Source: Candidatus Albibeggiatoa sp. nov. NOAA (GTDB taxonomy: Bacteria; Pseudomonadota; Gammaproteobacteria; Beggiatoales; Beggiatoaceae). From it: a stretch of DNA of 64,000 nt. The stretch is taken from the NCBI GenBank assembly GCA_025800385.1, contig JAOXRS010000047.1, positions 62,001 to 126,000 of the forward strand, given 5' to 3'. Positions 30,585-39,042 of the stretch are shown here, piece after piece. Both the position numbers and the translations under genes were made by a program. The notes below the pieces were generated by a model that was given only the letters and a program-made list of their open reading frames with translations, did not search any database and was not told the origin of the DNA. Each line of letters starts with the position of its first letter. Position 1 is the stretch's first letter.

Positions 30585-31331
30585 ATGACACAAGCAAATA
30601 TGGAACACGGAAACATGGAAACTGAAAACTGCCAACAACCTGAAATGCAAGGTAATCCTCAAAATGGTCAAGCACAAGGTTATGCGGGTCAAGCACCGAT
30701 GAACCAGCAACCTGCTTACCAAGCACCAGAACAACAAGCGCAACAGCCAATGCAACCACAAGGCTACCAAGGTGGTCAATCAGGTCATCAGCATGGCCAT
30801 CAATACCAACAACAAGGTCAGCAAGGTGGTTACGGCGAGCAATATGCAGGCTATGCACCACAACAACCTGCGCCACAATATTACCAACAAGCACCACAGC
30901 AGCAAGCTCCTCAAGGTTACTACCAACAAGCACCACAACAACCTGCGCCGCAATATTATCAACAAGCACAGCAACAACAAGTGCCTCAAGGTTATTACCC
31001 ACCTGCGCCACAGCAGCAAGCTCCTCAAGGTTACTACCAACAAGCACCACAACAACACGCACCAATGCATCAACACCCTGATTACAGCATTTACAATCAA
31101 ATGACTTCTGGTTTATCTAGCTTCTTTGATTTTAAAGATGAACGTTTTGTGAAAGGCGCAATCGTTGGCGCGGCGGCAACTTTCTTATTAACTAACGAAT
31201 CCGTACAGAAAAATACAGTTAAATCAATGGTTAAAGTTTGGAACTTATTCCAAGGTGGCGTTGAAGAAATGAAAGAGCGTTTTCGTGATGCTGAAGCTGA
31301 AGTGAAAAGCGAAGAACAGCAAAAATTATAA
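30585..31331 (+). CDS. Pro/Gln/Tyr-rich low-complexity protein, ferrosome-like operon
   Basis: The 248-residue protein is disordered over about residues 1-168, with repeats of QAPQQQAPQGYYQQAPQQ type. A 38-residue unit recurs at the DNA level with a 114-base period near 30901 and 31015. A conserved C-terminal part follows: a hydrophobic GAIVGAAATFLLTNE segment (about 188-202) and an amphipathic, charged helix to the end. The N-terminal part contains several His (GHQHGHQ). It lies between the Gly-zipper protein and the ATPase. The architecture resembles a scaffold with a membrane-associating tail. It is not an enzyme; the function is inferred from context. Confidence 0.75.
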   Translation: MTQANMEHGNMETENCQQPEMQGNPQNGQAQGYAGQAPMNQQPAYQAPEQQAQQPMQPQGYQGGQSGHQHGHQYQQQGQQGGYGEQYAGYAPQQPAPQYYQQAPQQQAPQGYYQQAPQQPAPQYYQQAQQQQVPQGYYPPAPQQQAPQGYYQQAPQQHAPMHQHPDYSIYNQMTSGLSSFFDFKDERFVKGAIVGAAATFLLTNESVQKNTVKSMVKVWNLFQGGVEEMKERFRDAEAEVKSEEQQKL

Positions 31332-31416
31332 TTTTTAGTTCAATTTAGGGTTGGTCGTCCAGAGATGCAACAGGCTCAAAGGATTGCCAATCCTCATAGC
31401 TCGCACAAACAATACA

Positions 31417-33558
31417 ATGAACACAGTTAAAATTATCCATGAATTGCCCACGCGCTTACGTTTAAAGCTCAGTTTATTGGCTGAAGAACAACGTGTGGAT
31501 AAAGCCTATTTAGAAATGCACCTCAGCCGTCAAGTGGGTGTGCGTTCGGTACGGGTCAATTTACCTGCTTGTGCCATCGTATTGGAATATGACGGGCAAG
31601 CGGAAACCAAAACCAAAATTTTAGACGCATGTGAGCAGCTTTCAATCGATAATTGCCCCACAGTTGCTGCACATAAAAAACAAGCTAAAGCCCCTGATGT
31701 TGGCGGTGTCTTATGGGCTGGTTTGACCATGCTAGTTGTGCCGTTTTTAAGCCCTACACTTAGAACTGCCGTGACTTATTTCACCATCGCACCCACCTTA
31801 ACCAAAGCCGCAACTACTTTAGTCTCACGCGGGGTTAAAGTTGAAGTGTTAGACGGGGTTGCAGTTGGATTGGCTGCACTCAGTGGTAAATATTTCACTG
31901 CTGTCACCACACACAGTTTATTAGAATTAGGCGAATACTTAGAAGCCAAAACCGAATACCAATCTGATGCCTTATTGCGTCACTTATTACACCCATTGCC
32001 AAGTAATGCTTGGGTTGAACGTGAAGGTGTAGCAATTGAAATTGATTGCAGCGAAATTGTTGAAGGTGACATTGTCGTGATTGGCGTAGGCGATATGATT
32101 CCGATTGATGGCAAAGTGGTGGATGGATTAGCCGATGTGAACCAAGCCTCGCTAACAGGTGAAACCGTACCCGTGCGTAAAGAGCTGGGCGATAAAGTGA
32201 TGTCGGGTACAGTGGTTGAAAATGGTCGTCTGAAAATCCGTGCAATGCGCGTCGGTGACAACACCACTACAGCACGTATCGGACAATTTATTGAAGAATC
32301 CTTAAATAAACAATCAGATGCTCAGTGCTTGGCAGAAGAATTAGCCGATCAACGTGTATTGTATACGCTTGGTTTAGGTGGCTTAGTGTTCGGTTTAACC
32401 CGAGATTGGCAACGGGTTGCTGCGGTCTTCTTAGTCGATTATGCGTGTGCGGTTAAATTGGGGACACCAGTGGCAATCAAATCATCGATGTATCGCGGCG
32501 CAACCCATGGCGTATTATTCCGTGGCGGTCAAGGTTTGGAAAACTTACAACAAGCCGACACCTTAGTATTTGATAAAACAGGCACTTTAACTACAGGCAT
32601 TTTAGAAACAACCGATGTGATTTCATTTGACAAAGAGCGTTGGTCAGAAGATAAATTGCTTGCCTTAGCTGCATCCGTTGAAGAACATGCAACCCATCCT
32701 GTCGCTGATGCGGTGGTATCTTCTGCTAAACAGCAACAACTTGGTCATATCGATCATGAAGATGTAGATTATATGGTCGCGCACGGCATTACCACCAAAA
32801 CCAACGGTAATCAGCTCACCATTGGCAGCCTACACTTTATGCAAGAACATCATAATATTCATTTCGATGCGCATAAAGATACCATTGAGCAATTAGAAGC
32901 AGACGGCAAAACCTTGTTATATATGGCATTGGACAATGAGCCGATGGGTATCATTGCCTTACGTGACCATTTACGCGAAGAAGTCCCCACCGTATTAGCC
33001 CGTTTACGTGAGTTAGGTTTCCAACGTTTAATCGTATTAACAGGCGACAGCAAAGACAAAGCGATTGCCTTAAGCGAACGTTTGGGCATGGACGATGTCT
33101 TTTACGAATGTCCACCAGAAGGCAAGGCCAAAGTGGTACAAGATTTACAAGACAAAGGTTATAAAGTCGCGTTCGTTGGCGATGGAGTGAATGACGCACC
33201 TGCATTGATTTCGGCCCATGTTGGGGTTTCCATGCCACGCGGTGCAGACTTAGCACGAGCCACAGCCAGTATTGTATTATTAGATGACCACTTAGAAGCC
33301 TTGGTCTACGCTAAAGAGTTAAGCGATAAAACCATTGAGATGATCGAAAGTCATTTTGTGATTTCAACCGCTGCCAATTCCGTGGTTGCCGCAGGTGCAG
33401 CATTTGGCTTCTTATCACCAATTGCTACCGCATTACTACACAATGGCACAACAATTGGCGTATTATTGAATTCTTTGGCAGGCGTAAGTTTACGTCAAAG
33501 TCGTTTGGAAGAGTGGAAAGAAAAATTAACCCATTTGCGTGAAGCCGCGCAAGCTTAA
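31417..33558 (+). CDS. fezB: P1B-type ATPase without CPC motif, FezB-like (ferrosome)
   Basis: The 713-residue ATPase has an N-terminal HMA-like domain with PTRLRLKLS instead of CxxC, an actuator domain (SLTGET, 246-250), the phosphorylation site D386 in DKTGTLT, the P1B-specific HP (HATHPVADAV) and the GDGVNDAPAL hinge (about 588). The transmembrane metal motif CPC of Cu/Zn/Cd pumps is replaced by YAC (342-344). Loss of CPC together with an Arg motif at the N-terminus is what I recall for P1B-6 ATPases, including FezB, which load iron into ferrosome vesicles. The Fur box, the Gly-zipper and HMA-like neighbours and FeoA all fit. ATG at 31417 is chosen over the TTG at 31351. The P-type ATPase call is certain; the FezB assignment is a strong inference. 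Confidence 0.8.
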   Translation: MNTVKIIHELPTRLRLKLSLLAEEQRVDKAYLEMHLSRQVGVRSVRVNLPACAIVLEYDGQAETKTKILDACEQLSIDNCPTVAAHKKQAKAPDVGGVLWAGLTMLVVPFLSPTLRTAVTYFTIAPTLTKAATTLVSRGVKVEVLDGVAVGLAALSGKYFTAVTTHSLLELGEYLEAKTEYQSDALLRHLLHPLPSNAWVEREGVAIEIDCSEIVEGDIVVIGVGDMIPIDGKVVDGLADVNQASLTGETVPVRKELGDKVMSGTVVENGRLKIRAMRVGDNTTTARIGQFIEESLNKQSDAQCLAEELADQRVLYTLGLGGLVFGLTRDWQRVAAVFLVDYACAVKLGTPVAIKSSMYRGATHGVLFRGGQGLENLQQADTLVFDKTGTLTTGILETTDVISFDKERWSEDKLLALAASVEEHATHPVADAVVSSAKQQQLGHIDHEDVDYMVAHGITTKTNGNQLTIGSLHFMQEHHNIHFDAHKDTIEQLEADGKTLLYMALDNEPMGIIALRDHLREEVPTVLARLRELGFQRLIVLTGDSKDKAIALSERLGMDDVFYECPPEGKAKVVQDLQDKGYKVAFVGDGVNDAPALISAHVGVSMPRGADLARATASIVLLDDHLEALVYAKELSDKTIEMIESHFVISTAANSVVAAGAAFGFLSPIATALLHNGTTIGVLLNSLAGVSLRQSRLEEWKEKLTHLREAAQA

Positions 33559-33634
33559 TCAATTTTCGATTACTAAAATTTTTGCTTCTGCATCATTGTG
33601 GAAGCAGTCATTTTAAAACCAACGGATAAAAGAT

Positions 33635-33892
33635 ATGACAAAGCAACCCGCAGTTTATCCCCTAACATTAAGTAAACCCAATACCGAGCTTGAAGTGGTT
33701 GCAATTAACGGCGGTCACAATTTAATTAAGCGGTTGTTAGCAATGGGTATCACCAGCGGCTCAAAACTTACCGTTATCGATCATGCACATGCGGAAGGGT
33801 TGGTTGTGCGTTGTCAGGATACACGTTGGGCTTTGGGTAAAGGTATGGCGCATAAAATTTTGGTTGCGGAATCAATTGCTGTAGAGCGTTAA
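33635..33892 (+). CDS. feoA: FeoA-like small SH3-fold iron transport protein
   Basis: This 85-residue protein has the FeoA core: an N-terminal strand region, AINGGHNLIKRLLAMGITSGSKLTVIDHA, and a C-terminal GKGMAHKILV stretch. FeoA normally assists the FeoB Fe(II) importer in the inner membrane. No feoB is adjacent; the gene follows the FezB-like ATPase by 76 bases on the same strand. It may therefore serve the ATPase or a distant FeoB. Confidence 0.85.
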   Translation: MTKQPAVYPLTLSKPNTELEVVAINGGHNLIKRLLAMGITSGSKLTVIDHAHAEGLVVRCQDTRWALGKGMAHKILVAESIAVER

Positions 33893-33907
33893 GTATCAGT
33901 ACCAGTA

Positions 33908-34001
33908 TTTGAATCAGGATTTGCAAAATTAACGGCTTCAGCAGGATAAAACCTTGGCAATCCTTGAGTCCATAAAATCCCGATTCAGACAAACATCGAT
34001 C
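33908..34001. repeat. 94-bp intergenic repeat, copy A
   Basis: This copy aligns over its whole length with 34752-34845 in the same orientation, sharing for example TTCAGCAGGATAAAA, TTGGCAATCCTTGA and AAAATCCCGATTCAGA. The two copies flank the toxin-antitoxin pair. The GGATT/AATCC-rich text is typical of abundant dispersed repeats of filamentous bacteria. Confidence 0.8.
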
Positions 34002-34037
34002 TGTGTTATCCAATTCAAGCTTAGATAGTCCAGTTAA

Positions 34038-34274
34038 TTAAAGTTCATCACCTGCCAGTGGTTGTTTATTGGGTACATTGTTTAAGATTTCTCTAAATTT
34101 ATTTCTGTCTGCTTTTTTAGCTCTTTGAGATAGATAGTCTTCTGTCATGATAGCTGAGATTTTTTCGCTGATGGCAGATGATATAAATTGGTCGATTGAA
34201 ACGCCTTCTTTTGCTGCAATATCTTGAATATGACGTTGTACCGAGTTGGGTAATACAATGTTTAATCCGCTCAT
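34038..34274 (-). CDS. Antitoxin-like ribbon-helix-helix protein
   Basis: This 78-residue protein starts with a short strand (GLNIVLPNSVQRHI) and an amphipathic helix (AAKEGVSIDQFISSAISEKISA), the pattern of CopG/HicB-like ribbon-helix-helix antitoxins. It follows the PIN toxin gene with an ATGA overlap (34271-34274). It should bind and neutralise the toxin and repress the operon. Confidence 0.82.
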   Translation of the reverse strand: MSGLNIVLPNSVQRHIQDIAAKEGVSIDQFISSAISEKISAIMTEDYLSQRAKKADRNKFREILNNVPNKQPLAGDEL

Positions 34275-34684
34275 TTGATTGCCTCTAAGTATGCTTTGGG
34301 TGTCATTGCTTGAATATCAAATTTATCTATATTTTTGAAATCTTTGATATTATGGGTCAATATAATTGATATTTCTGATGCAACAGCAACTTCTAATACA
34401 TGGTCATCTTTTGGGTCTTTTAAGTAGGGTCGCCATAGAAAATAGATGGTTTGAAAGTCACTTAATGCACATAAATTGTCTAAAATAATATCAACCTGCT
34501 GATTGGATAAGTTTAGGATATTATCGTTTCGTTTTAAAACATCCTCGTATTCAAAAAGTAGCGTTGTTGAAATAATGGGCTTTATTTTTTCTTGTTCAAT
34601 AAGCTGTAAAATTTGATGTGATGCACCATATGATGAGTACAAACCAGCAACCAATACATTTGTATCCAATATAACTTTTTCCAT
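34271..34684 (-). CDS. PIN-domain toxin (putative toxin-antitoxin ribonuclease)
   Basis: This 137-residue PIN protein starts VILDTNVLVAGL with the first catalytic Asp. It has a conserved Glu in LLFEYEDVLKR, and the Asp pair in DPKDDHVLEVAV and THNIKDF. It belongs to the PIN family annotated as toxin components and likely cleaves RNA. The frame is open to 34804, but ATG at 34684 has an AGGA site and gives the canonical N-terminus. The gene order is toxin first, antitoxin second. Flanking 94-bp repeats suggest a mobile module. Confidence 0.86.
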   Translation of the reverse strand: MEKVILDTNVLVAGLYSSYGASHQILQLIEQEKIKPIISTTLLFEYEDVLKRNDNILNLSNQQVDIILDNLCALSDFQTIYFLWRPYLKDPKDDHVLEVAVASEISIILTHNIKDFKNIDKFDIQAMTPKAYLEAIK

Positions 34685-34751
34685 ACTTTTCATCCTTTCA
34701 CTCAATATCCTGTCTATCCAAATCATCTGTGACATCCTGTTCAAACAAACA

Positions 34752-34845
34752 TCTGAATCAAGATTCTCAAGATTGATGGATTCAGCAGGATAAAATCTTG
34801 GCAATCCTTGAATTCAGAAAATCCCGATTCAGATAAACATCAATC
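34752..34845. repeat. 94-bp intergenic repeat, copy B
   Basis: Partner of 33908-34001. It overlaps the last codons and stop of the CHAT protein gene (stop at 34840), so the repeat has contributed the end of that reading frame. Related repeat text (TATCCTGTCTATCCAAATCA) continues on the left from about 34706. Confidence 0.8.
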
Positions 34846-37800
34846 CGCATCCTCCTGTTCAAACCACCGCAAGCTTTCAGGGTTCTCAATGCCTTCAAGG
34901 ATAGCGGTAATAATTGAGGCATCTTCAAAATTCAACGGCTCACACAAGGTTTCCACATCTCTTTCGCCTGCTAAAATTTGTTGAATGGCAGTTTTGAGAT
35001 TTTTCCATTCATCAGGTGTGGTTTTCATTTCAGCTTCTAATGCGTTTCTAACTTCCGCATCGTCTATTGCTGCCACTGTTCCCAAAATCAAATTGCCATG
35101 CTGCTGTTTCAACTCATACCGCGTCCCCGCAAAATTAGCTTTGGCTTCCCGTGCTAAACGACGATAATTTTTTGCAGTTTGGGTATCGCTTTGTTTGTCT
35201 GCAATGTCTGCTAAAATATCATAAGTTTTCCAAATTTGTGCGGTTGCGGGGTCTAAAGTTTTATTAATTTCTAGGGCTTGCTCAGCCAGTTGTTGTGCTT
35301 CCGTTAAACGTTCGGGTTGATTTTGTAGGAGGTTAGCGAGGTTTTGTAATGCCTTTGCAGTTGTCAACCAATCTTGTGTTTTTTGTCCGCCTTCAATCGC
35401 CTTCCGATACCACATTTCTGCATCAGCTAGTTTACCCATGTTTTTTGTGACAAGGGCTAAATTATTCCAAGTTTTGGCGGCACTGGCTAAATTACCTTGT
35501 GCTTCTTTGATATTGGCAGCTTGCCGATAAGCCTGTTCTGCTGCATCCCATTGCTTTACTTCTCCATATACCCTACCCAATTGATGCAAATAAATTGCTT
35601 CAGTACTCGGTTCATTGAATTGTTGAAAAATAGCTAATGTGGCTTGATAATGTTGTTCTGCTTCGGCTAAATTGCCTTGATATAGGTCTAAAGAGCCGAG
35701 TTGTCCATTGACAACACCTATTTGACGCTCATCATTTTGTTTTGTGGCAATTGCCAAGCCTTGCTCATAAGCAATTTGTGCTTGCTGATAGTCGCCTATA
35801 TTTGTCAGAACATCAGCTAACTCTGTGTATAGCACTCCAGTTTGACGTTGTACTTGTTGGCTTTGTTCTAATTGTTGCGCTGTATCTAAACCCTGTTGAT
35901 AATAATCAATAGCAGATGTCGCTTGCCCTTGAAAACGAAAACAACGACCTAAAAAAATTAAAGTAGAGCAACGTTGATAACTGGCATCCGAGCCTAAACT
36001 GTTTAAAATCTCAGTAAATACTTCGGTAGCTCGGGCATAGTGTCCCGCATTGAATAATTGCTCACCGTAACCAGCTTGATTGAAAAACCAATTATCAGTG
36101 CCGACTTGTTGTGCCAATATTGCTGCTTGTTGATTGAGTTGGGCTAAATCGCGTTGTAATCCAAAGTAATTTAAAAATTTATTCACCTTCACCACAAACT
36201 CTACTGCATCATCGCTTGCATCAGTTAACGCGCCTTTGACCGCAAATAATAAATTGGCTAATTCACGTTTGACAATGGTGCGGGTTTTAAGTGGATTTTT
36301 GTTATCTTCAAGATATAAATAACCTGATAATTCATAATAACCCTGCTGATGACGTTGGCGTAATTCGGCATTGTTGGATGCTAAAGCAGTACTGAGGGCT
36401 GGATGAAATTGTAGATAGGGATATTTGATATTGGGTAAGGTTTCAACTTGAATTAAACCTGTCGACTCTAACAAAGGACGTAAAGTTGCCCATTTTTCTT
36501 CAGGAATTTCAGTAATGTTTAATAACATATTTTCAAATGCACCACCCTGAAATACACCCAATAACGGCAAATACTGCTGTGCTTTGTCATCCAAACGTGA
36601 AATTGAAAGCTGTAACGAAGCCAATACAGGATTATCAGGCAACTCCGCCATTAACTTGCTCAAATCTTTTTCAATCCGAGCTAAACGTTCCGTTTTTAAC
36701 AAATAAGCAAGGGTTTGAATCGAAAGCGGATGACATTTTACCAAACCCAATAAACGCGCATAATCTCGATAACTGCGTTCACTTTCATGCACCACATTGG
36801 GATCAATCTCTGGCGGCAAACTAAGCAAATATTGTAAATACGCCACCGCATCCGTTTCACGCAAACCCTCCAACACCATATGCCGATGCACCAAACTGCC
36901 CTGCATGGGAAAATCCGCATGACTAAAGCCACTGATTTGGCGCGTGGTCAATACAATCCGAGCCTGTTGCGACCATTGACTGACCGTGCTTAACAACGCT
37001 GCTAATGTGTCCGCCTCCAAACTCTCCACGTTATCCAAAATAATCACACTCGATACCTTCGCCAATGCCTGCTGTGCTGCCTGCGCATCCAATAAACTCT
37101 CACCCAACACCACCGCCAAACTACTGACCGCATAACTCACCGCATCCACGCCCTGAAACGCTTTATAATCCACAAAAATCAACTTCTCAAACCAACCCTT
37201 TTGCCGCAACCAACAACCCAACTCAATTGCCAACGCAGTTTTCCCCTGTCCACCAAAACCCGCAATCGTGATACGCTTCGCCCCTTGCAATAACCAACGC
37301 TCTAAATCCCATAATTCCTGCGAACGTCCAAAAAACTCATGCTCCAATTGATACGGCTGCAAATTATGCCAATTTACCGCTTCAACCGTTTCCACACTGG
37401 CTTTTTTCAACAAGGCTCTATCACGCGGATTTTGATACAAAGTCGGAATAAACCAATCCTGCAAATGCAATTCAAACTCACGCTCACCATAACGCCGCTG
37501 CCCCCGCTCAGTATGCCGAAACAAATACCGCCGTGCATTTTCCAATGCCTCACCTGTCAACTTGCCACTGGCTAATTGCTTGTAAAATTCCTCAAATAAC
37601 AATAAAGTCGTGCTGACCAATACCGAATGACTCATGGCTAATACCGATGGAATGCCCGCATGAACCAATCGCGCCGCCACACTATTCAACGCCTCATCAC
37701 CTGCTTGTTTAGACGATTGACACGCTGATAACACCATTATGCTGATATTTTGCTGATTCAACATTTCGCCTAACATCTCTGCCGACACTAATGCTTTATC

Positions 37801-38607
37801 GCCTTTGTCATCCTCAAACAACAAATAACCCATATTCGTAATGTCAGCATCACCCTTTTTCGCCCATTTAGAATCCACACTTTTCGCCGCCAATTGCCCA
37901 CTGCTATCAAATACTCCATGTCCATCAAAATGCACAATATCAATTGTAGGCAAATCCTCGTTTTCCAACCGCTCCACCAACGCATCAAACGTGGCTTGGC
38001 GTAAAAATTCCACTTCGACTTGATTAATATTTTGCTTTTCTAAAGCAGCAATAACAGCTTGTGCCTCACGACGTGGGTCAATAAAACCAGCACCTTTCGG
38101 ACGACTCACCACAAATAACAAACGAATGACTTTTTTAGCTTTGACTTGTCGCGCTTTACGACCGCCACGAGTACGCAAACTACGCCGTACTGCAATTCGA
38201 GGATTTTCATTGAATAAATACGTGCCGTCAGGGTCTTTTAACAACTCCCAAGGCAAACTTAAAATCTGTGGATAAACCGCACTGATGGTGATGTAACGCT
38301 TGTCTTCAGTATCTTGAAAACGGTCAAATAAACGTTGAGCAACACGATTTTGTAGAAATACAGATTTAAATAATTCCCCACCCCAATTTGAGAGTTGTTG
38401 TTCAATACGCTTAGCACGATTATCATCAGGCTCAGCAATATAACTACTTGAATAGGTTTCTAAATACCAACCAATATCTTGATAATCTTCATCATTGATT
38501 GGATTGTTAAAGCTCAAATTATCTGCAATGTCAACGTCATAACCATCATCATAACGAATAGAAAATTGTTCTGGCGTACTAAAATGAATCACGATTTCTT
38601 GGGGCAT
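34840..38607 (-). CDS. CHAT protease-STAND NTPase-TPR protein
   Basis: This 1255-residue protein has a CHAT (caspase-like) peptidase domain (about 150-395) with the catalytic dyad H230 (HFDGHG) and C296 (VLSACQS). A STAND/NB-ARC-type NTPase follows (about 420-720) with Walker A GFGGQGKTA (449-457) and VIILDN at about 521. A helical region leads to about eight to ten TPR repeats (about 855-1180) and a conserved C-terminal tail. Such proteins are sensor-switch-effector devices: TPRs detect a trigger, the NTPase oligomerises and the protease cuts targets. Several bacterial relatives act in phage defence by cell suicide. The start has a GAGGA site. The neighbouring toxin-antitoxin pair and tRNA-like locus support an accessory/defence setting. 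The trigger and substrate are unknown. Confidence 0.92.
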   Translation of the reverse strand: MPQEIVIHFSTPEQFSIRYDDGYDVDIADNLSFNNPINDEDYQDIGWYLETYSSSYIAEPDDNRAKRIEQQLSNWGGELFKSVFLQNRVAQRLFDRFQDTEDKRYITISAVYPQILSLPWELLKDPDGTYLFNENPRIAVRRSLRTRGGRKARQVKAKKVIRLLFVVSRPKGAGFIDPRREAQAVIAALEKQNINQVEVEFLRQATFDALVERLENEDLPTIDIVHFDGHGVFDSSGQLAAKSVDSKWAKKGDADITNMGYLLFEDDKGDKALVSAEMLGEMLNQQNISIMVLSACQSSKQAGDEALNSVAARLVHAGIPSVLAMSHSVLVSTTLLLFEEFYKQLASGKLTGEALENARRYLFRHTERGQRRYGEREFELHLQDWFIPTLYQNPRDRALLKKASVETVEAVNWHNLQPYQLEHEFFGRSQELWDLERWLLQGAKRITIAGFGGQGKTALAIELGCWLRQKGWFEKLIFVDYKAFQGVDAVSYAVSSLAVVLGESLLDAQAAQQALAKVSSVIILDNVESLEADTLAALLSTVSQWSQQARIVLTTRQISGFSHADFPMQGSLVHRHMVLEGLRETDAVAYLQYLLSLPPEIDPNVVHESERSYRDYARLLGLVKCHPLSIQTLAYLLKTERLARIEKDLSKLMAELPDNPVLASLQLSISRLDDKAQQYLPLLGVFQGGAFENMLLNITEIPEEKWATLRPLLESTGLIQVETLPNIKYPYLQFHPALSTALASNNAELRQRHQQGYYELSGYLYLEDNKNPLKTRTIVKRELANLLFAVKGALTDASDDAVEFVVKVNKFLNYFGLQRDLAQLNQQAAILAQQVGTDNWFFNQAGYGEQLFNAGHYARATEVFTEILNSLGSDASYQRCSTLIFLGRCFRFQGQATSAIDYYQQGLDTAQQLEQSQQVQRQTGVLYTELADVLTNIGDYQQAQIAYEQGLAIATKQNDERQIGVVNGQLGSLDLYQGNLAEAEQHYQATLAIFQQFNEPSTEAIYLHQLGRVYGEVKQWDAAEQAYRQAANIKEAQGNLASAAKTWNNLALVTKNMGKLADAEMWYRKAIEGGQKTQDWLTTAKALQNLANLLQNQPERLTEAQQLAEQALEINKTLDPATAQIWKTYDILADIADKQSDTQTAKNYRRLAREAKANFAGTRYELKQQHGNLILGTVAAIDDAEVRNALEAEMKTTPDEWKNLKTAIQQILAGERDVETLCEPLNFEDASIITAILEGIENPESLRWFEQEDAD

Positions 38608-38805
38608 GGGGTATCCTCTTTTTTAGAGATTCAGGAACAACTTATCTCTAATTAAACCATAAATATTGAAGCATTTAACAATAAAGACTGACAATTATTT
38701 CAATAATAAGCTTGACATTAAGAAAAGATAAACTAAGTTTTATTCTTAGGCATAGGGAGTTCCTTAAACATACCTTTCACGTATTATTTACTCCCCGCCT
38801 ATTTA

Positions 38806-38982
38806 GGGGAAGTAGCTCAATTTGGTAGAGCATCAACTTACTCTTCGTTGAAAGCATAGAGAGTTCCTTATTCTTGGAATCTGCGGGTTCGATCCCCGCA
38901 AAATCACACTATTACTCTCCGCTGAAGACATAAAAAGTTCCTTCATCGAGTGTTGCAGGTTCGAGTCCTGCCTTCCCCACCA
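38806..38982 (+). ncRNA. Abnormal tRNA-like locus with duplicated interior
   Basis: The ends form a tRNA: GGGGAAG (38806-38812) pairs with CTTCCCC (38972-38978), followed by A and an encoded CCA. There is a normal D-arm (GCTC...GAGC) and a T-arm (GCAGG TTCGAGT CCTGC). The total is 177 nt instead of about 76. The interior contains an anticodon-like arm (TCAAC with GTTGA, 9-base loop), a possible long variable arm, and a second complete T-arm (GCGGG TTCGATC CCCGC, about 38883-38899). A 74-base period separates two similar segments (ACTCT..CG.TGAA...CATA...AGTTCCTT at 38840 and 38914). It could be a non-functional tRNA remnant, a tRNA with an insertion, or a tRNA-mimicking regulatory RNA. It ends 60 bases before the next gene. 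Confidence 0.5.
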
Positions 38983-39042
38983 TTTTCTCAAAAGACTCAG
39001 ATTTCAAGTTGGCGGACGATTGTTAGGATAGGGAATCATGAT

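Noticed and set aside
30840..31070. Tandem repeats that might suggest a CRISPR array
   Set aside because: The repeats are in frame and encode PQY-rich protein; there are no unique spacers or cas genes.
30583..31104. Long reading frames in other frames across the PQ-rich gene (minus strand and +1)
   Set aside because: They are shadows of the repetitive CAA/CCA codons; the + strand frame at 30585 has the conserved C-terminus and operon context.
31417..33558. Copper or zinc exporting P1B ATPase
   Set aside because: The CPC motif and N-terminal CxxC are both missing, and the promoter carries a Fur rather than a Cue or Zur-type site.
38806..38982. Ordinary functional tRNA gene
   Set aside because: Removing any single insertion does not restore a paired anticodon stem and 7-base loop; the locus also has a second T-arm.
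38950..39042. N-terminal extension of the unknown protein into the tRNA-like element
   Set aside because: The text LQVRVLPSPP is what a tRNA 3' end gives when translated; ATG 39043 has its own ribosome binding site.
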